Shown here: one piece after another, positions 47,738 through 58,960 of the stretch
Position numbering within the stretch: position 1 is the first letter of the stretch
How the letters are laid out: every line of letters starts with the position of its first letter
Source: Enterovibrio coralii
Lineage (GTDB): Bacteria > Pseudomonadota > Gammaproteobacteria > Enterobacterales > Vibrionaceae
Assembly: GCF_001559595.1 (NCBI RefSeq)
Contig: NZ_LNTY01000034.1
Span: 248,001-312,000, forward strand
Reading direction: 5' to 3'
DNA: 64,000 nt
Notes under the pieces: generated by a model
Told to the model about the DNA's origin: nothing
The model's database searches: none
What the model saw: the letters and a program-made list of their open reading frames with translations, nothing else
Position numbers and translations under genes: made by a program

Positions 47738-49405
47738 ATGAGTGAGTCTGAGGCTCGTCCAACCAATTTTATCCGTCAAATCATCGATAAAGATTTGGCG
47801 AGTGGTGCACACACCACAGTTCACACGCGTTTTCCACCAGAACCAAATGGTTATCTGCACATTGGACACGCAAAATCGATCTGTCTGAACTTTGGCATCG
47901 CAAAAGACTACCAGGGTCAATGTAACCTGCGTTTTGACGACACTAACCCAGAGAAAGAAGACATCGAGTTTGTTGAGTCAATCAAAGACGACGTGAACTG
48001 GTTGGGTTTCCAGTGGGATGGCGAGGTTTGCTACTCATCTGACTATTTCGATCGTCTGCACGGCTACGCTGTTGAGCTTATCGAAAAGGGTCTGGCTTAT
48101 GTTGAAGAGCTAAGCCCAGATGAGATCCGTGAATACCGCGGTACCCTGACTGCACCAGGTAAACACAGCCCATTCCGCGATCGCAGCGTTGAGGAAAACC
48201 TTGAGCTGTTCGCGAAAATGAAGAACGGTGAGTTCGCAGAAGGCAAAGCGTGTCTGCGTGCGAAAATCGACATGGCATCACCATTTATGGTTATGCGTGA
48301 TCCTGTTCTGTACCGTGTGCGTTTTGCGCATCACCACCAGACTGGCGACAAGTGGTGCATCTACCCGATGTACGATTTTACCCACTGTATTTCAGATGCG
48401 ATCGAAGGCATTACACACAGCCTGTGTACGCTGGAATTCCAAGACAACCGTCGTCTGTACGACTGGGTGTTGGATAACATCACCATTGAATGTCAGCCAC
48501 GTCAGTACGAGTTCAGCCGTCTGAATCTTGAATACACCGTGATGTCTAAGCGTAAGCTGAGCCAACTGGTGAGCGAGAACTTGGTAAACGGTTGGGACGA
48601 CCCACGTATGCCAACCATCTCTGGTCTGCGTCGTCGCGGCTACACGCCAGCAGCAATTCGTGAATTCTGTAAGCGTATCGGTGTAACTAAGCAAGACAAC
48701 ACCATCGAGATGAGCTCGCTGGAGTCTTGCGTTCGTGATGATCTGAACGACAACGCACCGCGTGCAATGGCGGTTCTTGATCCAATCAGACTGGTTATCG
48801 AGAACTTCCCAGAGGGTGAAATTGAAACCCTGAGCGCGTCAAACCATCCAAACAAACCAGAAATGGGTGAGCGTGAAGTGCCGTTCAGCCGCGAAATCTG
48901 GATTGAAGCTGAAGACTTCCGCGAAGAAGCGAACAAGAAGTACAAGCGTTTGGTTCTGGGTAAAGAAGTACGTCTGCGTAACGCATACTACGTAAAAGCA
49001 GAGCGTTGTGAGAAAGACGAAAACGGCAACGTAACGACCGTTTACTGTACTTACGATCCAGAAACCTTGGGTAAAGATCCAGCAGATGGCCGTAAAGCGA
49101 AAGGCGTGATTCACTGGGTATCTGCTGATGCAGGTGTTGAGGCTGAATTCCGTTTGTACGATCGTCTGTTCACTGTACCAAACCCAGGTGCGGCGGATGA
49201 CTTCGCAGCGACCATTAACCCTGAATCACTGAAAGTGGTGCGTGGTTACGTTGAGCCAAGCCTGAAAGCAGCGGCTGCAGAACAAGGCTTCCAGTTTGAA
49301 CGCATGGGTTACTTCTGTGCTGATCGCAAAGACAGCAAAGATGACGCACTGGTATTTAACCGTACTGTGGGCCTGCGTGATACTTGGGCGAAAATCGGCG
49401 ACTAA
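47738..49405 (+). CDS. glnS: glutamine-tRNA ligase
   Basis: A 555-residue class I aminoacyl-tRNA synthetase. The HIGH signature is in [16 protein letters not shown], the KMSKS-like loop in [12 protein letters not shown], and the tRNA-binding anticodon beta-barrels follow. I use the ATG at 47738, with GAGGT eight bases upstream; the upstream in-frame GTG lacks a site. It is single and terminated. Confidence 0.96.
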   Translation: MSESEARPTNFIRQIIDKDLASGAHTTVHTRFPPEPNGYLHIGHAKSICLNFGIAKDYQGQCNLRFDDTNPEKEDIEFVESIKDDVNWLGFQWDGEVCYSSDYFDRLHGYAVELIEKGLAYVEELSPDEIREYRGTLTAPGKHSPFRDRSVEENLELFAKMKNGEFAEGKACLRAKIDMASPFMVMRDPVLYRVRFAHHHQTGDKWCIYPMYDFTHCISDAIEGITHSLCTLEFQDNRRLYDWVLDNITIECQPRQYEFSRLNLEYTVMSKRKLSQLVSENLVNGWDDPRMPTISGLRRRGYTPAAIREFCKRIGVTKQDNTIEMSSLESCVRDDLNDNAPRAMAVLDPIRLVIENFPEGEIETLSASNHPNKPEMGEREVPFSREIWIEAEDFREEANKKYKRLVLGKEVRLRNAYYVKAERCEKDENGNVTTVYCTYDPETLGKDPADGRKAKGVIHWVSADAGVEAEFRLYDRLFTVPNPGAADDFAATINPESLKVVRGYVEPSLKAAAAEQGFQFERMGYFCADRKDSKDDALVFNRTVGLRDTWAKIGD

Positions 49406-49424
49406 TCTGAATCGCACGAAATAA

Positions 49425-49454
49425 AAAACCGGAGCCAAGGCTCCGGTTTTTTTT
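49425..49454. terminator. bidirectional terminator between glnS and fur
   Basis: Arms AAAACCGGAGCC / GGCTCCGGTTTT with a two-base loop, between convergent genes. Confidence 0.92.
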
Positions 49455-49468
49455 ATTCATTTTAACGA

Positions 49469-49912
49469 TTATGCATCGTGTAACTTTGGATCGGTTTTGC
49501 AGTCGCCTTTCAGACAGTGGCCGTACAAGTACAGGCTGTGGTTGGTCAGGCGGATGTTAAACTTCTCTGCGATTTGGTGCTGACGCTGTTCGATAACGTC
49601 ATCACGAAACTCGATAACTTGACCGCAATCCAGACAAACGAGGTGGTCATGGTGCAGTTGCGTTGCCAGTTCAAATACTGACTTACCGCCTTCGAAGTGG
49701 TGACGAGTAACAATCCCTGCATCGTCAAATTGGTTCAAAACACGGTATACGGTCGCGAGACCGATTTCTTCACCGATGTCGATCAGCTTCTTATAAAGAT
49801 CTTCTGCGCTGATGTGCTGACAGTCCGGCTCTTGCAAGACTTCTAAGATTTTCAATCGAGGCAGGGTGACTTTAAGTCCTGCGTCTTTCAATGCCTTATT
49901 GTTATCTGACAT
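49469..49912 (-). CDS. fur: ferric uptake regulator Fur
   Basis: A 147-residue iron-dependent repressor. The winged helix is in LKVTLPRLKILEVLQ and LATVYRVLNQFDDAGIV; metal sites are HHDHLVCLDCG and the C-terminal HCLKGDCKTD. The ATG at 49912 has AGGAAG upstream; the much longer frame from 50107 is not coding. Upstream sequence is AT-rich, but I did not find a strong Fur box. Convergent with glnS; fur-fldA-ybfF-seqA-pgm order is conserved. Confidence 0.96.
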   Translation of the reverse strand: MSDNNKALKDAGLKVTLPRLKILEVLQEPDCQHISAEDLYKKLIDIGEEIGLATVYRVLNQFDDAGIVTRHHFEGGKSVFELATQLHHDHLVCLDCGQVIEFRDDVIEQRQHQIAEKFNIRLTNHSLYLYGHCLKGDCKTDPKLHDA

Positions 49913-50107
49913 CCGGTTCTTCCTACGTAATTGCTTTTCCCTTGAGTGTATTGAGAACGGGAAAAATTGATAACTAGCGTAACAAATGTGATAAGCCGCC
50001 GCCAGTCTCATAATACAAATATCTGAGTTGTTTGGTCGGTTTTGCGGCTTGTAGCTGTTATAGAAAAGTGGCACGATAAAACTGGTTAGACCAGAAAAGG
50101 AATTCAC

Positions 50108-50596
50108 GTGTACAAATTTTATAAACCCAAGGTCGTGAAGTTTGCGCTAAATGTTTGGCCGCCGTTTTGGGGGGCGGGCATCAAAATCCTGTCGATTTCT
50201 GAAGACTTTCGGGAAGTAAAGGTCAGGTTAAAACTCCGTTGGTGGAATAAAAACGCCAACCGTACCCAGTATGGTGGCAGCATCTTTTCGATGACAGACC
50301 CTGTTTATGCATTGATGTTGATGGGGATTCTCCGCGAGCAATATTACGTGTGGGACAAAGAAGCCGATATCAATTTCATTAAGCCGGGCAACACGGATTT
50401 GTTCGCGGACTTTGTTATTTCGGATGATGCGTTATCTGCCATTCGCCATGGAACGGAAAATGGTGAGAAGGTGTTTCCGGAGTTTGTGGTGAACGTGTTA
50501 GATGCCGAAGGGGATGTGGTAAGCCAAGTAAAAAGGGTGCTTTACGTTCGTAAGAAACCGAAATACCGCGAGGGTGAGCAAACACAAACGACATGA
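50108..50596 (+). CDS. hotdog-fold protein (DUF4442, thioesterase-like)
   Basis: A 162-residue protein resembling the PaaI-type thioesterase/DUF4442 group: the VRLKLRWWNKNANRTQYGGSI region, a helix (MTDPVYALMLMGIL) and strands such as ADINFIKPGNTDLFADFVIS. It lies between fur and fldA, which are normally next to each other. Acyl-CoA hydrolysis is a family inference. A GTG start with AAGGAA upstream. Confidence 0.8.
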   Translation: MYKFYKPKVVKFALNVWPPFWGAGIKILSISEDFREVKVRLKLRWWNKNANRTQYGGSIFSMTDPVYALMLMGILREQYYVWDKEADINFIKPGNTDLFADFVISDDALSAIRHGTENGEKVFPEFVVNVLDAEGDVVSQVKRVLYVRKKPKYREGEQTQTT

Positions 50597-50631
50597 TGCG
50601 GCTGTTGATGACATGTATTGCTGAAAACAAA

Positions 50632-50654
50632 AAACGCGCCCAGAAGGCGCGTTT
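50632..50654. terminator. bidirectional terminator between the DUF4442 gene and fldA
   Basis: Arms AAACGCGCC / GGCGCGTTT with a five-base loop between convergent genes. Confidence 0.82.
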
Positions 50655-50675
50655 CTACTTCATGTCTTGGGAAGA

Positions 50676-51201
50676 TTAGTCTTCCAGCTCAGACAGGCAC
50701 ATTTCTTCGTGGATTTGTTTAACCCAGTTTTCAACGCGCTGTGAAGTTAGTCTGGTTGACGGTCTTCATCAACACACAGGCCAACAAACGTGTTGTCATC
50801 AACCAGTGCTTTAGACGCTTCAAACTCGTAACCTTCGGTCGACGTGTGACCGATGATGGTGCCGCCTTTCGATTCTACGATGTCACGGATGGTACCCATC
50901 GCATCACAGAAGTACTCTGCGTAGTCTTCTTGGTCGCCACAACCGAAAATCGCTACCAGCTTGGTAGAGAAGTCAACTTTTTCCAGCTCAGGGAAGAAGT
51001 CATCCCAATCACACTGTGCTTCACCGTAGTACCAAGTTGGGATGCCCAGAAGCAGAAGATCGAAGTTATCGATGTCTTCTTTGCTGCTCTTAGCGATGTC
51101 CTGAACGTGGACCATTTCTTTGCTCAGTTGTTTTTGAATCATCTTGCAATGGCTTCAGTGTTACCTGTATCGCTGCCAAAGAAGAGACCTACGCTTGCCA
51201 T
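50676..51201 (-). CDS. fldA: flavodoxin FldA (two frame breaks in this sequence)
   Basis: A flavin mononucleotide electron carrier that supports biotin, methionine and radical-SAM enzymes. The start MASVGLFFGSDTGNTEAIA (FMN phosphate loop) is in one frame; GIPTWYYGEAQCDWDDFFPE and VAIFGCGDQEDYAEYFCDA are in a second (50747-51142); the end, with RVENWVKQIHEEM, is in a third, stopping at 50676. Missing bases near 51144 (AAA read as AA) and 50751 (AA read as A) restore 175 residues, exactly the family length. A conserved, usually essential gene, so sequence errors are more likely than decay. Confidence 0.92.
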
Positions 51202-51310
51202 AATCGAGAATACCTATGTTCTGTTCACTGAGATGCAATATACACATCTCGCAAAGTAAAGTGTAGGAGAAGCTAATGCCTTCTCACTGCTTTATATACG
51301 TAGGAAGCCG

Positions 51311-51531
51311 TTAGCCGACGCCAACACCTTCCCAAAAAATTTGAATCACGCCTTTGGTAATAAATCCTGCGCAGCCGAGGAAAAGAACCAACCAGACAAT
51401 TCTGCGTCCAAATGGCGGTACGTTTCCTTCGTTCAGCACATCCTTGATTGCCATACCGATGAAAAAGAATATGCCTGCGAATAACAAATCTAGCCAATCT
51501 TTTCGAGCAGTTCAAAGTGCTCGTACAGCAT
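51311..51531 (-). CDS. DUF2788 family inner-membrane protein (frameshifted in this sequence)
   Basis: A 73-residue protein after correction: MLYEHFELLEKIGLDLLFAG, then IFFFIGMAIKDVLNEGNVPP and IVWLVLFLGCAGFITKGVIQ, giving two membrane segments. It is broken at 51493, where GGCC is read as GGC and creates an immediate TAG. This small gene lies between fldA and ybfF and is easily missed because no complete frame remains. The function is unknown. Confidence 0.75.
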
Positions 51532-51590
51532 GTCCGCCTCCCTGTCGGATCCCTAAACGCGCGAACTATAGCATAACTGCCATCTGTCTG

Positions 51591-52363
51591 TTAACGCTCA
51601 GACTTTGTTAAAAAGCGAGTGATCACACGCGCAACGGTATCTGGTTTTTCAGCATGCACCAATGACCGGTATTGGCGACAACATGGGCTTTAGCGTTCGG
51701 GAATTGTGACTCGATCGCATCGCGATGCTCTGCGGCAATATAGTCAGATTCTCCGCCTTTCAAAAACAGCGTTTTGCCTTCAAACGTGCCGATATTTGAC
51801 CAGCCAGTGATATCGTCATAATTCGCTTCGAGAGCTTCAACGTTAAACCGCCAATCATAAGTCCCATCTTCTTGGCGACCGAGTGATTTCAGCAGGAACT
51901 GACGCACGCCAGGGTCAACAATGTGTTCGGCCAGTTTGGCTTCTGCCTCTTTGCGGTTTGCCATCGGTTGTTGTTTGGATGCATTAAGACCTGCAAAGAC
52001 ATTGTCGTGGCGGCGAACGTGATAAGTAACTGGCGCGATATCCATCACAACCAACTGATCGATTCGCTCAGGGAAGCGCGTTGCCATCATCATTGCGACC
52101 TTGCCGCCCATGGAGTGGCCGACCACAGAGACACGTGAAAGATCGTGTTGATCGACAAACGCCATCACCGCCTCGGCTTGTGATGCATAATCGACATTCT
52201 CGCTACGAGGTGACAGACCGTGGTTGGGAAGATCAATCTGATAGACCTTGTATTGATCTGCCAAAACGCGAGCCAAACCACCTAAGTTATCCAAACTGCC
52301 AAACAGCCCATGGATCAGAAGCAATGGTTCGCCATCGCCTTGGATCTTAAAGTTCAAAAACAC
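51591..52363 (-). CDS. ybfF: YbfF-type esterase (frameshifted near the C-terminus in this sequence)
   Basis: An alpha/beta hydrolase: LLLIHGLFGSLDNLG, DLPNHGLSPRSE and nucleophile elbow VGHSMGGKVAM with catalytic Ser. The catalytic histidine lies in NTGHWLHAEKPD, which is reached only after adding a T missing near 51658 (GGTTG read as GGTG); the corrected C-terminus is RVITRFLTKSER, about 257 residues. E. coli YbfF hydrolyses short acyl esters and acyl-CoA. Divergent from seqA, as in E. coli. Confidence 0.9.
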
Positions 52364-52463
52364 CGATGTTTTCTCTCAATATGAATCGTTTGCCGTAGAG
52401 TATACCTGTCTAACTCTGTATAATCGCCCCGTTGAATTGAAATTAGGACACGATGATCGAACG

Positions 52464-53009
52464 ATGAAGACAATTGAGGTTGATGAAGAGCTATACCGGT
52501 ACATTGCCAGCCAAACACAGCACATTGGCGAAAGTGCATCGGACATCCTGCGTAGACTTCTAATGGCACCGCAGATGGAGCAACAACCCGTTGCAACATT
52601 GGTCCCTGCTCAGAAACCGAAGGGAATTGTTGTCAGTAAAGATGCGGGTAAGAGCGACACAGTTGATCGCGTGAAAGAAATGCGCTCCTTGTTGATCTCA
52701 GACGAATTCGCAGTACAAGAGAAGGCAATTGGCCGCTTTATGCTGGTTCTGTCGACGTTGTACCGCATTGATGATTCGGCTTTCTCAGAAGCAACGGCAC
52801 TGAAAGGCCGCACGCGCGTCTATTTTGCCGATAACGAGCAGACGCTGCTTGAAAGCGGTAAAACTACCAAGCCTAAGCACATTCCGGGCACGCCGTTCTG
52901 GGTTATCACGAACACCAATACTGGCCGTAAGCGTCAGATGGTTGAGCAACTGATGACCAAAATGGGCTTCACCAACGACATCACTGAAAAAGTGGTTGGC
53001 GAGATCTAA
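52464..53009 (+). CDS. seqA: replication initiation modulator SeqA
   Basis: A 181-residue protein that sequesters hemimethylated GATC at oriC and prevents re-initiation. The oligomerising N-terminal KTIEVDEELYRYIASQT and the DNA-binding C-terminal domain (KGRTRVYFADNEQTLLESG, then FWVITNTNTGRKR) are typical. I start at the ATG at 52464; the longer frame adds nine codons without a site. It is followed by pgm. Confidence 0.95.
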   Translation: MKTIEVDEELYRYIASQTQHIGESASDILRRLLMAPQMEQQPVATLVPAQKPKGIVVSKDAGKSDTVDRVKEMRSLLISDEFAVQEKAIGRFMLVLSTLYRIDDSAFSEATALKGRTRVYFADNEQTLLESGKTTKPKHIPGTPFWVITNTNTGRKRQMVEQLMTKMGFTNDITEKVVGEI

Positions 53010-53134
53010 CGTCCAGCGGTTTCAAAGTGAACACTTGGTTTACGTTCAAATAGAAAAGAATTTATAGGGGCTCTGTCATTGACGAGCCTCTACTTGTATT
53101 TGTTTTATAACGTTTCTGAAAGGATGCGAAAGTC

Positions 53135-54781
53135 ATGGCTAGTAGTGAACGCGCGGGTCAGCGCGCGCAGCAAAGTGATTTGCACAATATTCCCCTGTTG
53201 GTTTCCAACTATTTCCAATTGACACCAGACCCAGCAAACCCTGCGCACAAAGTGGAGTTTGGTACGTCAGGTCACCGCGGCAGCGCGGATAAATCGACCT
53301 TCAACCAACACCATATCCTGGCAATTGCACAAGCGGTTGCAGATGTTCGTGCCGAGCAAGGTTTTACTGGCCCACTGTTCGTGGGTAAAGATACTCACGC
53401 GCTGTCTGAGCCTGCATTTTGCTCTGTGGTAGAAGTGCTGGTGGCAAATGGCGTGAAAGTGATTGCGCAGGAAAAAGGCGGCTACACGCCAACGCCTGGT
53501 ATTTCTCACGCGATTTTGGGTTACAACAAATCCAATGCTGACAAAGCAGACGGTATTGTGATCACGCCGTCTCACAACCCACCTCAAGATGGCGGCATTA
53601 AATACAACCCGCCGCACGGTGGCCCGGCAGAAGGCGAGCTGACAAAAGCGATTGAAACCCGTGCCAACGCTTTGATTGCAGCAGGCCTTGAAGGCGTTCG
53701 CCGCATGTCGTTCGCGGAAGCAACCGCGAGTGATCTGTTCGTCGAAACCGATCTGGTGATGCCTTACGTACAAGAGCTGGATCAAGTCGTCGATATGGCG
53801 GCAATCAAAAAAGCGGGCCTGAAATTGGGCGTGGATCCTTTGGGCGGTTCAGGCATTGACTATTGGAAAGCGATCGCTGAGCACTTTGAACTGGATATCA
53901 CTCTGGTTAACGACGCGATTGATCCTTCTTTCCGCTTCATGTCGTTGGATAAAGATGGCGTGATCCGCATGGACTGTTCATCGCCATCTGCGATGGCAGG
54001 ACTTCTGGAGTACAAAGACCAGTTTGATCTGGCATTTGGTAATGACCCAGACTTTGATCGCCACGGCATCGTGACGCCTAGCGGCTTGATGAACCCGAAC
54101 CATTACTTGGCTGTGTGTATCGACTACCTCTACCAACACCGTCCACAATGGGGCAGTGAAGTGGGTGTTGGTAAAACACTAGTATCAAGCGCGATCATCG
54201 ACAAAGTTGTTGCTAGCCTTGGCCGCAAACTGTGTGAAGTACCAGTCGGTTTCAAGTGGTTCGTAGACGGCCTGTATTCTGGTGAGTTGGGCTTCGGTGG
54301 TGAAGAAAGTGCAGGTGCGTCATTCCTTCGTAAAGACGGCACGCCTTGGGCAACCGACAAAGACGGCATATTGCTGTGCCTGCTTGCTGCGGAAATCACT
54401 GCGGTAACGGGCAAGAACCCACAGCAGTACTACGATGAGCTGGCGGCAAAATTTGGCGAATCTAGCTATGCACGTCTGCAAGCTGTGGCAAACGGCGAGC
54501 AAAAAGCTGTGTTGAGCAAACTGTCTGCGGAGATGGTGACGGCAACAACCATGGCGGGCGATGACATCATCGCTAAGCTGACGCACGCACCAGGTAACGG
54601 CCAAGCGATCGGCGGTCTGAAAGTGGTGACTGAGTTTGGTTGGTTTGCTGCACGCCCATCAGGTACAGAAGACATTTACAAGATTTACTGCGAGAGCTTC
54701 AAAGGCGATGAGCATCTTCGTCAAATTCAGGAAGAAGCAAAGCAAATCGTCAGCGATGTGTTTAAAAACGCAGGTCTGTAA
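53135..54781 (+). CDS. pgm: phosphoglucomutase (alpha-D-glucose phosphate-specific)
   Basis: A 548-residue enzyme interconverting glucose-1-P and glucose-6-P. The phosphoserine lies in [12 protein letters not shown], the magnesium loop in [10 protein letters not shown], the sugar-binding loop in [15 protein letters not shown], and the phosphate-binding [12 protein letters not shown] near the end. AAAGGATG precedes the ATG. seqA-pgm is a conserved pair. Confidence 0.96.
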   Translation: MASSERAGQRAQQSDLHNIPLLVSNYFQLTPDPANPAHKVEFGTSGHRGSADKSTFNQHHILAIAQAVADVRAEQGFTGPLFVGKDTHALSEPAFCSVVEVLVANGVKVIAQEKGGYTPTPGISHAILGYNKSNADKADGIVITPSHNPPQDGGIKYNPPHGGPAEGELTKAIETRANALIAAGLEGVRRMSFAEATASDLFVETDLVMPYVQELDQVVDMAAIKKAGLKLGVDPLGGSGIDYWKAIAEHFELDITLVNDAIDPSFRFMSLDKDGVIRMDCSSPSAMAGLLEYKDQFDLAFGNDPDFDRHGIVTPSGLMNPNHYLAVCIDYLYQHRPQWGSEVGVGKTLVSSAIIDKVVASLGRKLCEVPVGFKWFVDGLYSGELGFGGEESAGASFLRKDGTPWATDKDGILLCLLAAEITAVTGKNPQQYYDELAAKFGESSYARLQAVANGEQKAVLSKLSAEMVTATTMAGDDIIAKLTHAPGNGQAIGGLKVVTEFGWFAARPSGTEDIYKIYCESFKGDEHLRQIQEEAKQIVSDVFKNAGL

Positions 54782-54797
54782 GCGATAGATGAAGAAG

Positions 54798-54824
54798 AAA
54801 GCCACCTTACGAGGTGGCTTTTTT
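54798..54824 (+). terminator. terminator after pgm
   Basis: Arms AAAGCCACC / GGTGGCTTT with a seven-base loop and T-run. Confidence 0.9.
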
Positions 54825-54834
54825 GTACCCGACT

Positions 54835-55604
54835 TTACTCGCTTTTATTTGGCCAACCTTCTGGGACGATAAACCAATGCGTTCCGTTTTCATCAATCAG
54901 GTGCACTGCGCGGCGCAAGTCTTTGTTGAGAGAATAAAGGGGTAGCTCAGCGATATCTGGCGCACACATCCATTGGTGACGCGCGAGTTGATAGAAGGTT
55001 TTATTTTCAGGCACTTGATGTGGCCAACACCAGTGCCTGATACGGCTTTCGAATTAATTTTTACTGCGGCTGGATGCGCGTCGTCAGTTAAGAACGGGTT
55101 GGTGAACAGCCTTCCTTGCATCAAAAGCTTTCGTTTGGTGATCGGAAAGTCAGGATATGTGCGCTGGTATGCCTCAGTGTCGCTCAGCGCAAGTTGCTGA
55201 TTGAGCATTTTGGCAAGCTTCTTCGATAGAGTGTCTTTTGCGTTGGGGCCATACCAGTCGTCACCAAACGCAAGATAAAACTTGATGGCAACTTCCCAAT
55301 GTTCCAGTGTATTGCTACCGTTTTTCACGACAAAGTCGACCGCCCCAATTGTTCGCCCTTCGTCTTCGACCTGAATTTCTTCAGCCACGAGCGAATGGTC
55401 TGCGCTGGCTTTCAAACATTGCTGAATAAGCCACTGGTAATAAAAACCAATGCGGTGACCCCCTTCATAGGATGCGGCGGGAATATCTGGCAGCTTGTTC
55501 CAAAAGTCGCGCGATACATAGAGGGTTGGGTCTAACTCTACAACGCTGCTGGCATGACGAATCCATGCCAAATCTCTTTGAACTTGGTCTTTGTCGGCAA
55601 ACAT
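54835..55604 (-). CDS. DUF1853 family protein (frameshifted in this sequence)
   Basis: A 256-residue protein after correction. FADKDQVQRDLAWIRHAS at the start, RIGFYYQWLIQQCLK, the acidic-lysine patch VDFVVKNGSNTLEHWEVAIKFYLAFG and LMQGRLFTNPF are visible; the Asp, Glu and Lys of that patch recall PD-(D/E)XK nucleases, but that is only inference. The frame breaks at 55044 (CCC read as CC on the coding strand); the corrected C-terminus is HWCWPHQVPENKTFYQL and so on to WPNKSE. The ATG at 55604 has AAAGGATG upstream. The family function is unknown. Confidence 0.82.
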
Positions 55605-55719
55605 TCGACATCCTTTTCTTTCTAAGTAAAAGGAGCTTACCGCAATCAAGGTTCACCTGCACGAAGGAGACAGTTAGAATGACAATTAATAAATAACAAC
55701 GCCTGATTCAGGAAGCGAA

Positions 55720-56478
55720 ATGAATAACATCGAACTTGAAAGTATTTTAAACGGATATTTAAAGCCGTTTGCGATTAAAGACTATTGTCCAAACGGCATG
55801 CAAGTCGAGGGCAAAGCGTCAGTGATGAAAATCGTAACGGGTGTCACGGCGTGTCAGGCGTTGATTGATGCGGCCATCGAACAGAAAGCAGATGCGATTT
55901 TGGTTCACCATGGCTATTTCTGGCGTGGAGAAGCAGAGCCTTTGCGTGGCATGAAATTCAAGCGTATCAAGGCGTTGATTGAGAACGGTATCAATCTTTA
56001 TGCCTACCACCTGCCATTGGATGTTCACCCTGAAGTGGGTAACAACGCGCAGCTAGCAAAGCTTTTGGACATTGAGCAAAAAGGCGGTCTGGAAGATGGG
56101 AACCCGAACTCGGTGGCCGTCTGGGGTGAACTGCCAACACCAATGATGGCTGAAGCGTTTGCTGAACATATCGAGAAATGTCTGTCGCGTAAGCCGCTTC
56201 ATATTGAAAGTGGAAGTGATGCGCTGATTTCACGCATTGGTTGGTGTACGGGCGGTGGTCAGGACTTTATTGATTTAGCTGCCAGCAAAGGCATGGATGC
56301 ATTTATTTCAGGTGAAGTGTCAGAACGCACTACTTTTTCAGCGAGAGAGCAGGGCATTCATTATTTTGGAGCTGGTCACCATGCTACTGAGCGATACGGT
56401 ATTAAGGCGTTGGGCGAATGGCTGGCGAATGAACACGGTTTAGATGTGACATTCATCGACATCGATAACCCGGTTTGA
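55720..56478 (+). CDS. ybgI: YbgI/Nif3-family dinuclear metal protein
   Basis: A 252-residue GTP cyclohydrolase I type 2-like hexameric protein. Metal-ligand segments DAILVHHGYFWRGE (HH pair), AYHLPLDVHPEVGNNAQLA and, near the end, HYFGAGHHATERYG are present. The true substrate is not known. It ends at a strong bidirectional terminator shared with gltA. Confidence 0.93.
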   Translation: MNNIELESILNGYLKPFAIKDYCPNGMQVEGKASVMKIVTGVTACQALIDAAIEQKADAILVHHGYFWRGEAEPLRGMKFKRIKALIENGINLYAYHLPLDVHPEVGNNAQLAKLLDIEQKGGLEDGNPNSVAVWGELPTPMMAEAFAEHIEKCLSRKPLHIESGSDALISRIGWCTGGGQDFIDLAASKGMDAFISGEVSERTTFSAREQGIHYFGAGHHATERYGIKALGEWLANEHGLDVTFIDIDNPV

Positions 56479-56493
56479 TCGCAAAACAGAAAT

Positions 56494-56523
56494 AAAAAAA
56501 CGCCGCAATAGCGGCGTTTTTTT
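56494..56523. terminator. bidirectional terminator between ybgI and gltA
   Basis: Arms AAAACGCCGC / GCGGCGTTTT with a four-base loop and flanking A- and T-runs. Confidence 0.93.
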
Positions 56524-56534
56524 GTGGCGTTTGA

Positions 56535-57821
56535 TTAACGCTCGTCCATAGGTTTGAACTCGCGCTGATCGTAACCAGTGTAAAGCTGACGCGGACGACC
56601 GATACGGTTTTGCGGGTCGCCATGCATTTCGTTCCAGTGTGCAATCCAACCGATTGTGCGAGACATCGCAAAAATCACGGTGAACATAGAAACTGGAATG
56701 CCGATCGCTTTCAGGATGATGCCTGAGTAGAAGTCTACGTTCGGGTAGAGTTTCTTCTCGACGAAGTATGGGTCTGAAAGTGCAATTCTTTCGAGCTCCA
56801 TCGCAACATCCAACAGGGGATCGTTAATGTTCAGCTCATCAAGAACTTCGTGACATGCTTGGTTCATTACCGTTGCACGTGGGTCGTAGTTCTTGTAAAC
56901 GCGGTGACCGAAGCCCATCAGACGGAATGGGTCATCTTTGTCTTTCGCACGTTCGATAAACTCTGGAATGTTCTCAACTGAACCGATCTCTTCCAGCATC
57001 TTCAGACACGCTTCGTTTGCACCGCCGTGAGCAGGACCCCACAGTGATGCGATACCCGCTGCGATACACGCGAATGGGTTAGCACCTGAAGAACCCGCCA
57101 AACGCACTGTAGACGTAGAAGCATTCTGCTCGTGGTCTGCGTGTAGCGTGAAGATTTTATCCATTGCACGCGCGACAACTGGGTTCACTTCGTACTCTTC
57201 ACATGGTGTTGCGAACATCATGTGCAGGAAGTTCTCTGCGTAATCCAGATCGTTGCGAGGATAAATGAACGGTTGACCGATTGAATACTTGAAACACATC
57301 GCTGCCAGCGTAGGCATTTTCGAAAGAAGGCGATAAGCAGTAATCTCACGGTGCACATCGTTGTTGATATCGAGGGAATCGTGGTAGAACGCCGCAAGGG
57401 CACCGACAACACCTACCATAACGGCCATAGGGTGCGCGTCACGACGGAAGCCATGGAAGAAGCTAGCAATCTGCTCATGAACCATGGTGTGACGAGTCAC
57501 GATACGACGGAACTCTTCATACTGTTTGCGAGTTGGGACTTCCCCGTAAAGAAGGATATAACAAACTTCTAAATAGTCAGCGTTATTGGCTAATTGATCA
57601 ATTGGGAAACCGCGGTGCAGCAATACGCCTGCGTCGCCATCAATATACGTGATTTGCGACTCACACGACGCTGTAGCAACGAAGCCTGGGTCAAACGTAA
57701 AGTAACCATTCGCACCCAATGCACGTACATCGATCACTTCTGGACCGACTGTGCCCCCTTTGATCGGCAGTTCGATAGGTGCTTCCCCGTCAATTTGTAG
57801 GGTAGCTTTCTTCTCTGCCAT
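56535..57821 (-). CDS. gltA: citrate synthase
   Basis: A 428-residue type II (hexameric, NADH-sensitive) citrate synthase. Catalytic histidines lie in [14 protein letters not shown] and [15 protein letters not shown]; the Asp is in [16 protein letters not shown] with a strong AGGAG site. It diverges from sdhCDAB, the standard gammaproteobacterial arrangement. Confidence 0.97.
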   Translation of the reverse strand: MAEKKATLQIDGEAPIELPIKGGTVGPEVIDVRALGANGYFTFDPGFVATASCESQITYIDGDAGVLLHRGFPIDQLANNADYLEVCYILLYGEVPTRKQYEEFRRIVTRHTMVHEQIASFFHGFRRDAHPMAVMVGVVGALAAFYHDSLDINNDVHREITAYRLLSKMPTLAAMCFKYSIGQPFIYPRNDLDYAENFLHMMFATPCEEYEVNPVVARAMDKIFTLHADHEQNASTSTVRLAGSSGANPFACIAAGIASLWGPAHGGANEACLKMLEEIGSVENIPEFIERAKDKDDPFRLMGFGHRVYKNYDPRATVMNQACHEVLDELNINDPLLDVAMELERIALSDPYFVEKKLYPNVDFYSGIILKAIGIPVSMFTVIFAMSRTIGWIAHWNEMHGDPQNRIGRPRQLYTGYDQREFKPMDER

Positions 57822-58226
57822 AACATTCTCCTTTGTTATTTTATAATCCTATCCCGGATACGGACTCCGTTGTTTTACCGATCGGCGAAGAAGTTGTCAA
57901 TTTGGAGAAGTGAACTTTGTCGGGTGTGCGCAAGTATAAAAAAACTGTGCAGATTAAGTTAATGCTCTGTTTCGGGATTTCCGTCAATTTTATTGGTTTG
58001 TGTTTAAATGTTACGAGGCATATACTCTGCGCAGGTCTCTGGATATTACTTAAAGCCGGGGCGTTTCGGGGCTCAAATCGAATTTTTCTCTGCGTAAAAC
58101 AGCACGTGAGCTGCAGAAAATAGCAGTAGAGGCTGTAATACGTAATTTAGATGTTGTAGGTCTGGCGCTGTTGCGTGATGTGATTCCAGAGAGTGTTATA
58201 TAACAATAATTGCTCAATGGAGCTGA
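57822..58226. other. gltA-sdhC divergent intergenic region
   Basis: A 405-base spacer with the opposed promoters. I see A/T-rich stretches and a TTATATAA near 58197, but no site close enough to a known consensus (CRP, ArcA) to name. No gene is evident in it. Confidence 0.4.
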
Positions 58227-58619
58227 GTGGGCCATATCGTGAAAGTAAAAAAGCCAAGACCGGTAAACCTCGACCTTCAGACCATTCGTTTTCCTATCAC
58301 AGCGATAGCGTCAATTGCGCACCGTGTTTCAGGTGTTATCACCTTTATTTCGGTCGCTATTCTCCTTTGGCTATTAAGCCTGTCGTTATCGTCTCCCAGT
58401 GGATTTGAAGCCGCCTCTGAAATCGTCAACAGTTTCTTCGTCAAGTTCGTCCTTTGGGGCATTTTGACGGCACTCGCATATCACATTGTAGGCGGCATTC
58501 GTCACCTGCTGATGGATATGAAGTACTTTGAAGAACTGGAAACGGGTGCACAAAGCGCACAAGTTGCGTTTGGTGTGACTGCAGTATTGTCTGTTTTAGC
58601 GGGGGTTTTAGTATGGTAG
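58227..58619 (+). CDS. sdhC: succinate dehydrogenase cytochrome b556 subunit
   Basis: Membrane anchor of complex II that binds heme b and quinone, with Sdh[31 protein letters not shown], the heme-region histidine in [16 protein letters not shown] and three helices are visible. Two GTG starts are possible: 58227, with GGAG upstream (130 residues, chosen), and 58239. It overlaps sdhD. Confidence 0.94.
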   Translation: MGHIVKVKKPRPVNLDLQTIRFPITAIASIAHRVSGVITFISVAILLWLLSLSLSSPSGFEAASEIVNSFFVKFVLWGILTALAYHIVGGIRHLLMDMKYFEELETGAQSAQVAFGVTAVLSVLAGVLVW

Positions 58620-58960
58620 GTCACGTATCATCTTTCGGCAGAAACGGTGTTCATGATTTCATCTTGATCCGCGCTACTGCCATCATCATGACACTTTACA
58701 CACTTTACTTGGTGGGTTTCTTCGCCTTTGGGCCGGAATTGACTTATCAAGCCTGGATTGCTTTCTGGGGACAAACTAGCACCAAAGTGTTCACCATGCT
58801 CGCGCTCGTGTGCTTACTGATCCACGCTTGGATTGGTATGTGGCAAGTGCTGACAGACTACATCAAACCGACGATGCTTCGCGCGCTAATGCAGTTCGGT
58901 ATTGTAGCACTGCTGTTTGTCTATCTGTTGACTGGCTTTTTTGTATTGTGGGGTGTGTAA
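58613..58960 (+). CDS. sdhD: succinate dehydrogenase hydrophobic membrane anchor subunit
   Basis: A 115-residue partner of Sdh[21 protein letters not shown] (quinone-site region), the heme-ligand histidine in [17 protein letters not shown] and three membrane helices match. It overlaps sdhC by seven bases and abuts sdhA, so the operon is tightly coupled. Confidence 0.95.
   Translation: MVGHVSSFGRNGVHDFILIRATAIIMTLYTLYLVGFFAFGPELTYQAWIAFWGQTSTKVFTMLALVCLLIHAWIGMWQVLTDYIKPTMLRALMQFGIVALLFVYLLTGFFVLWGV

Noticed and set aside
49913..50108. Long Fur reading frame starting at 50107
   Set aside because: The extra N-terminal 65 codons have no homology and cover the promoter region; the ATG at 49912 with AGGAAG fits the known Fur start.
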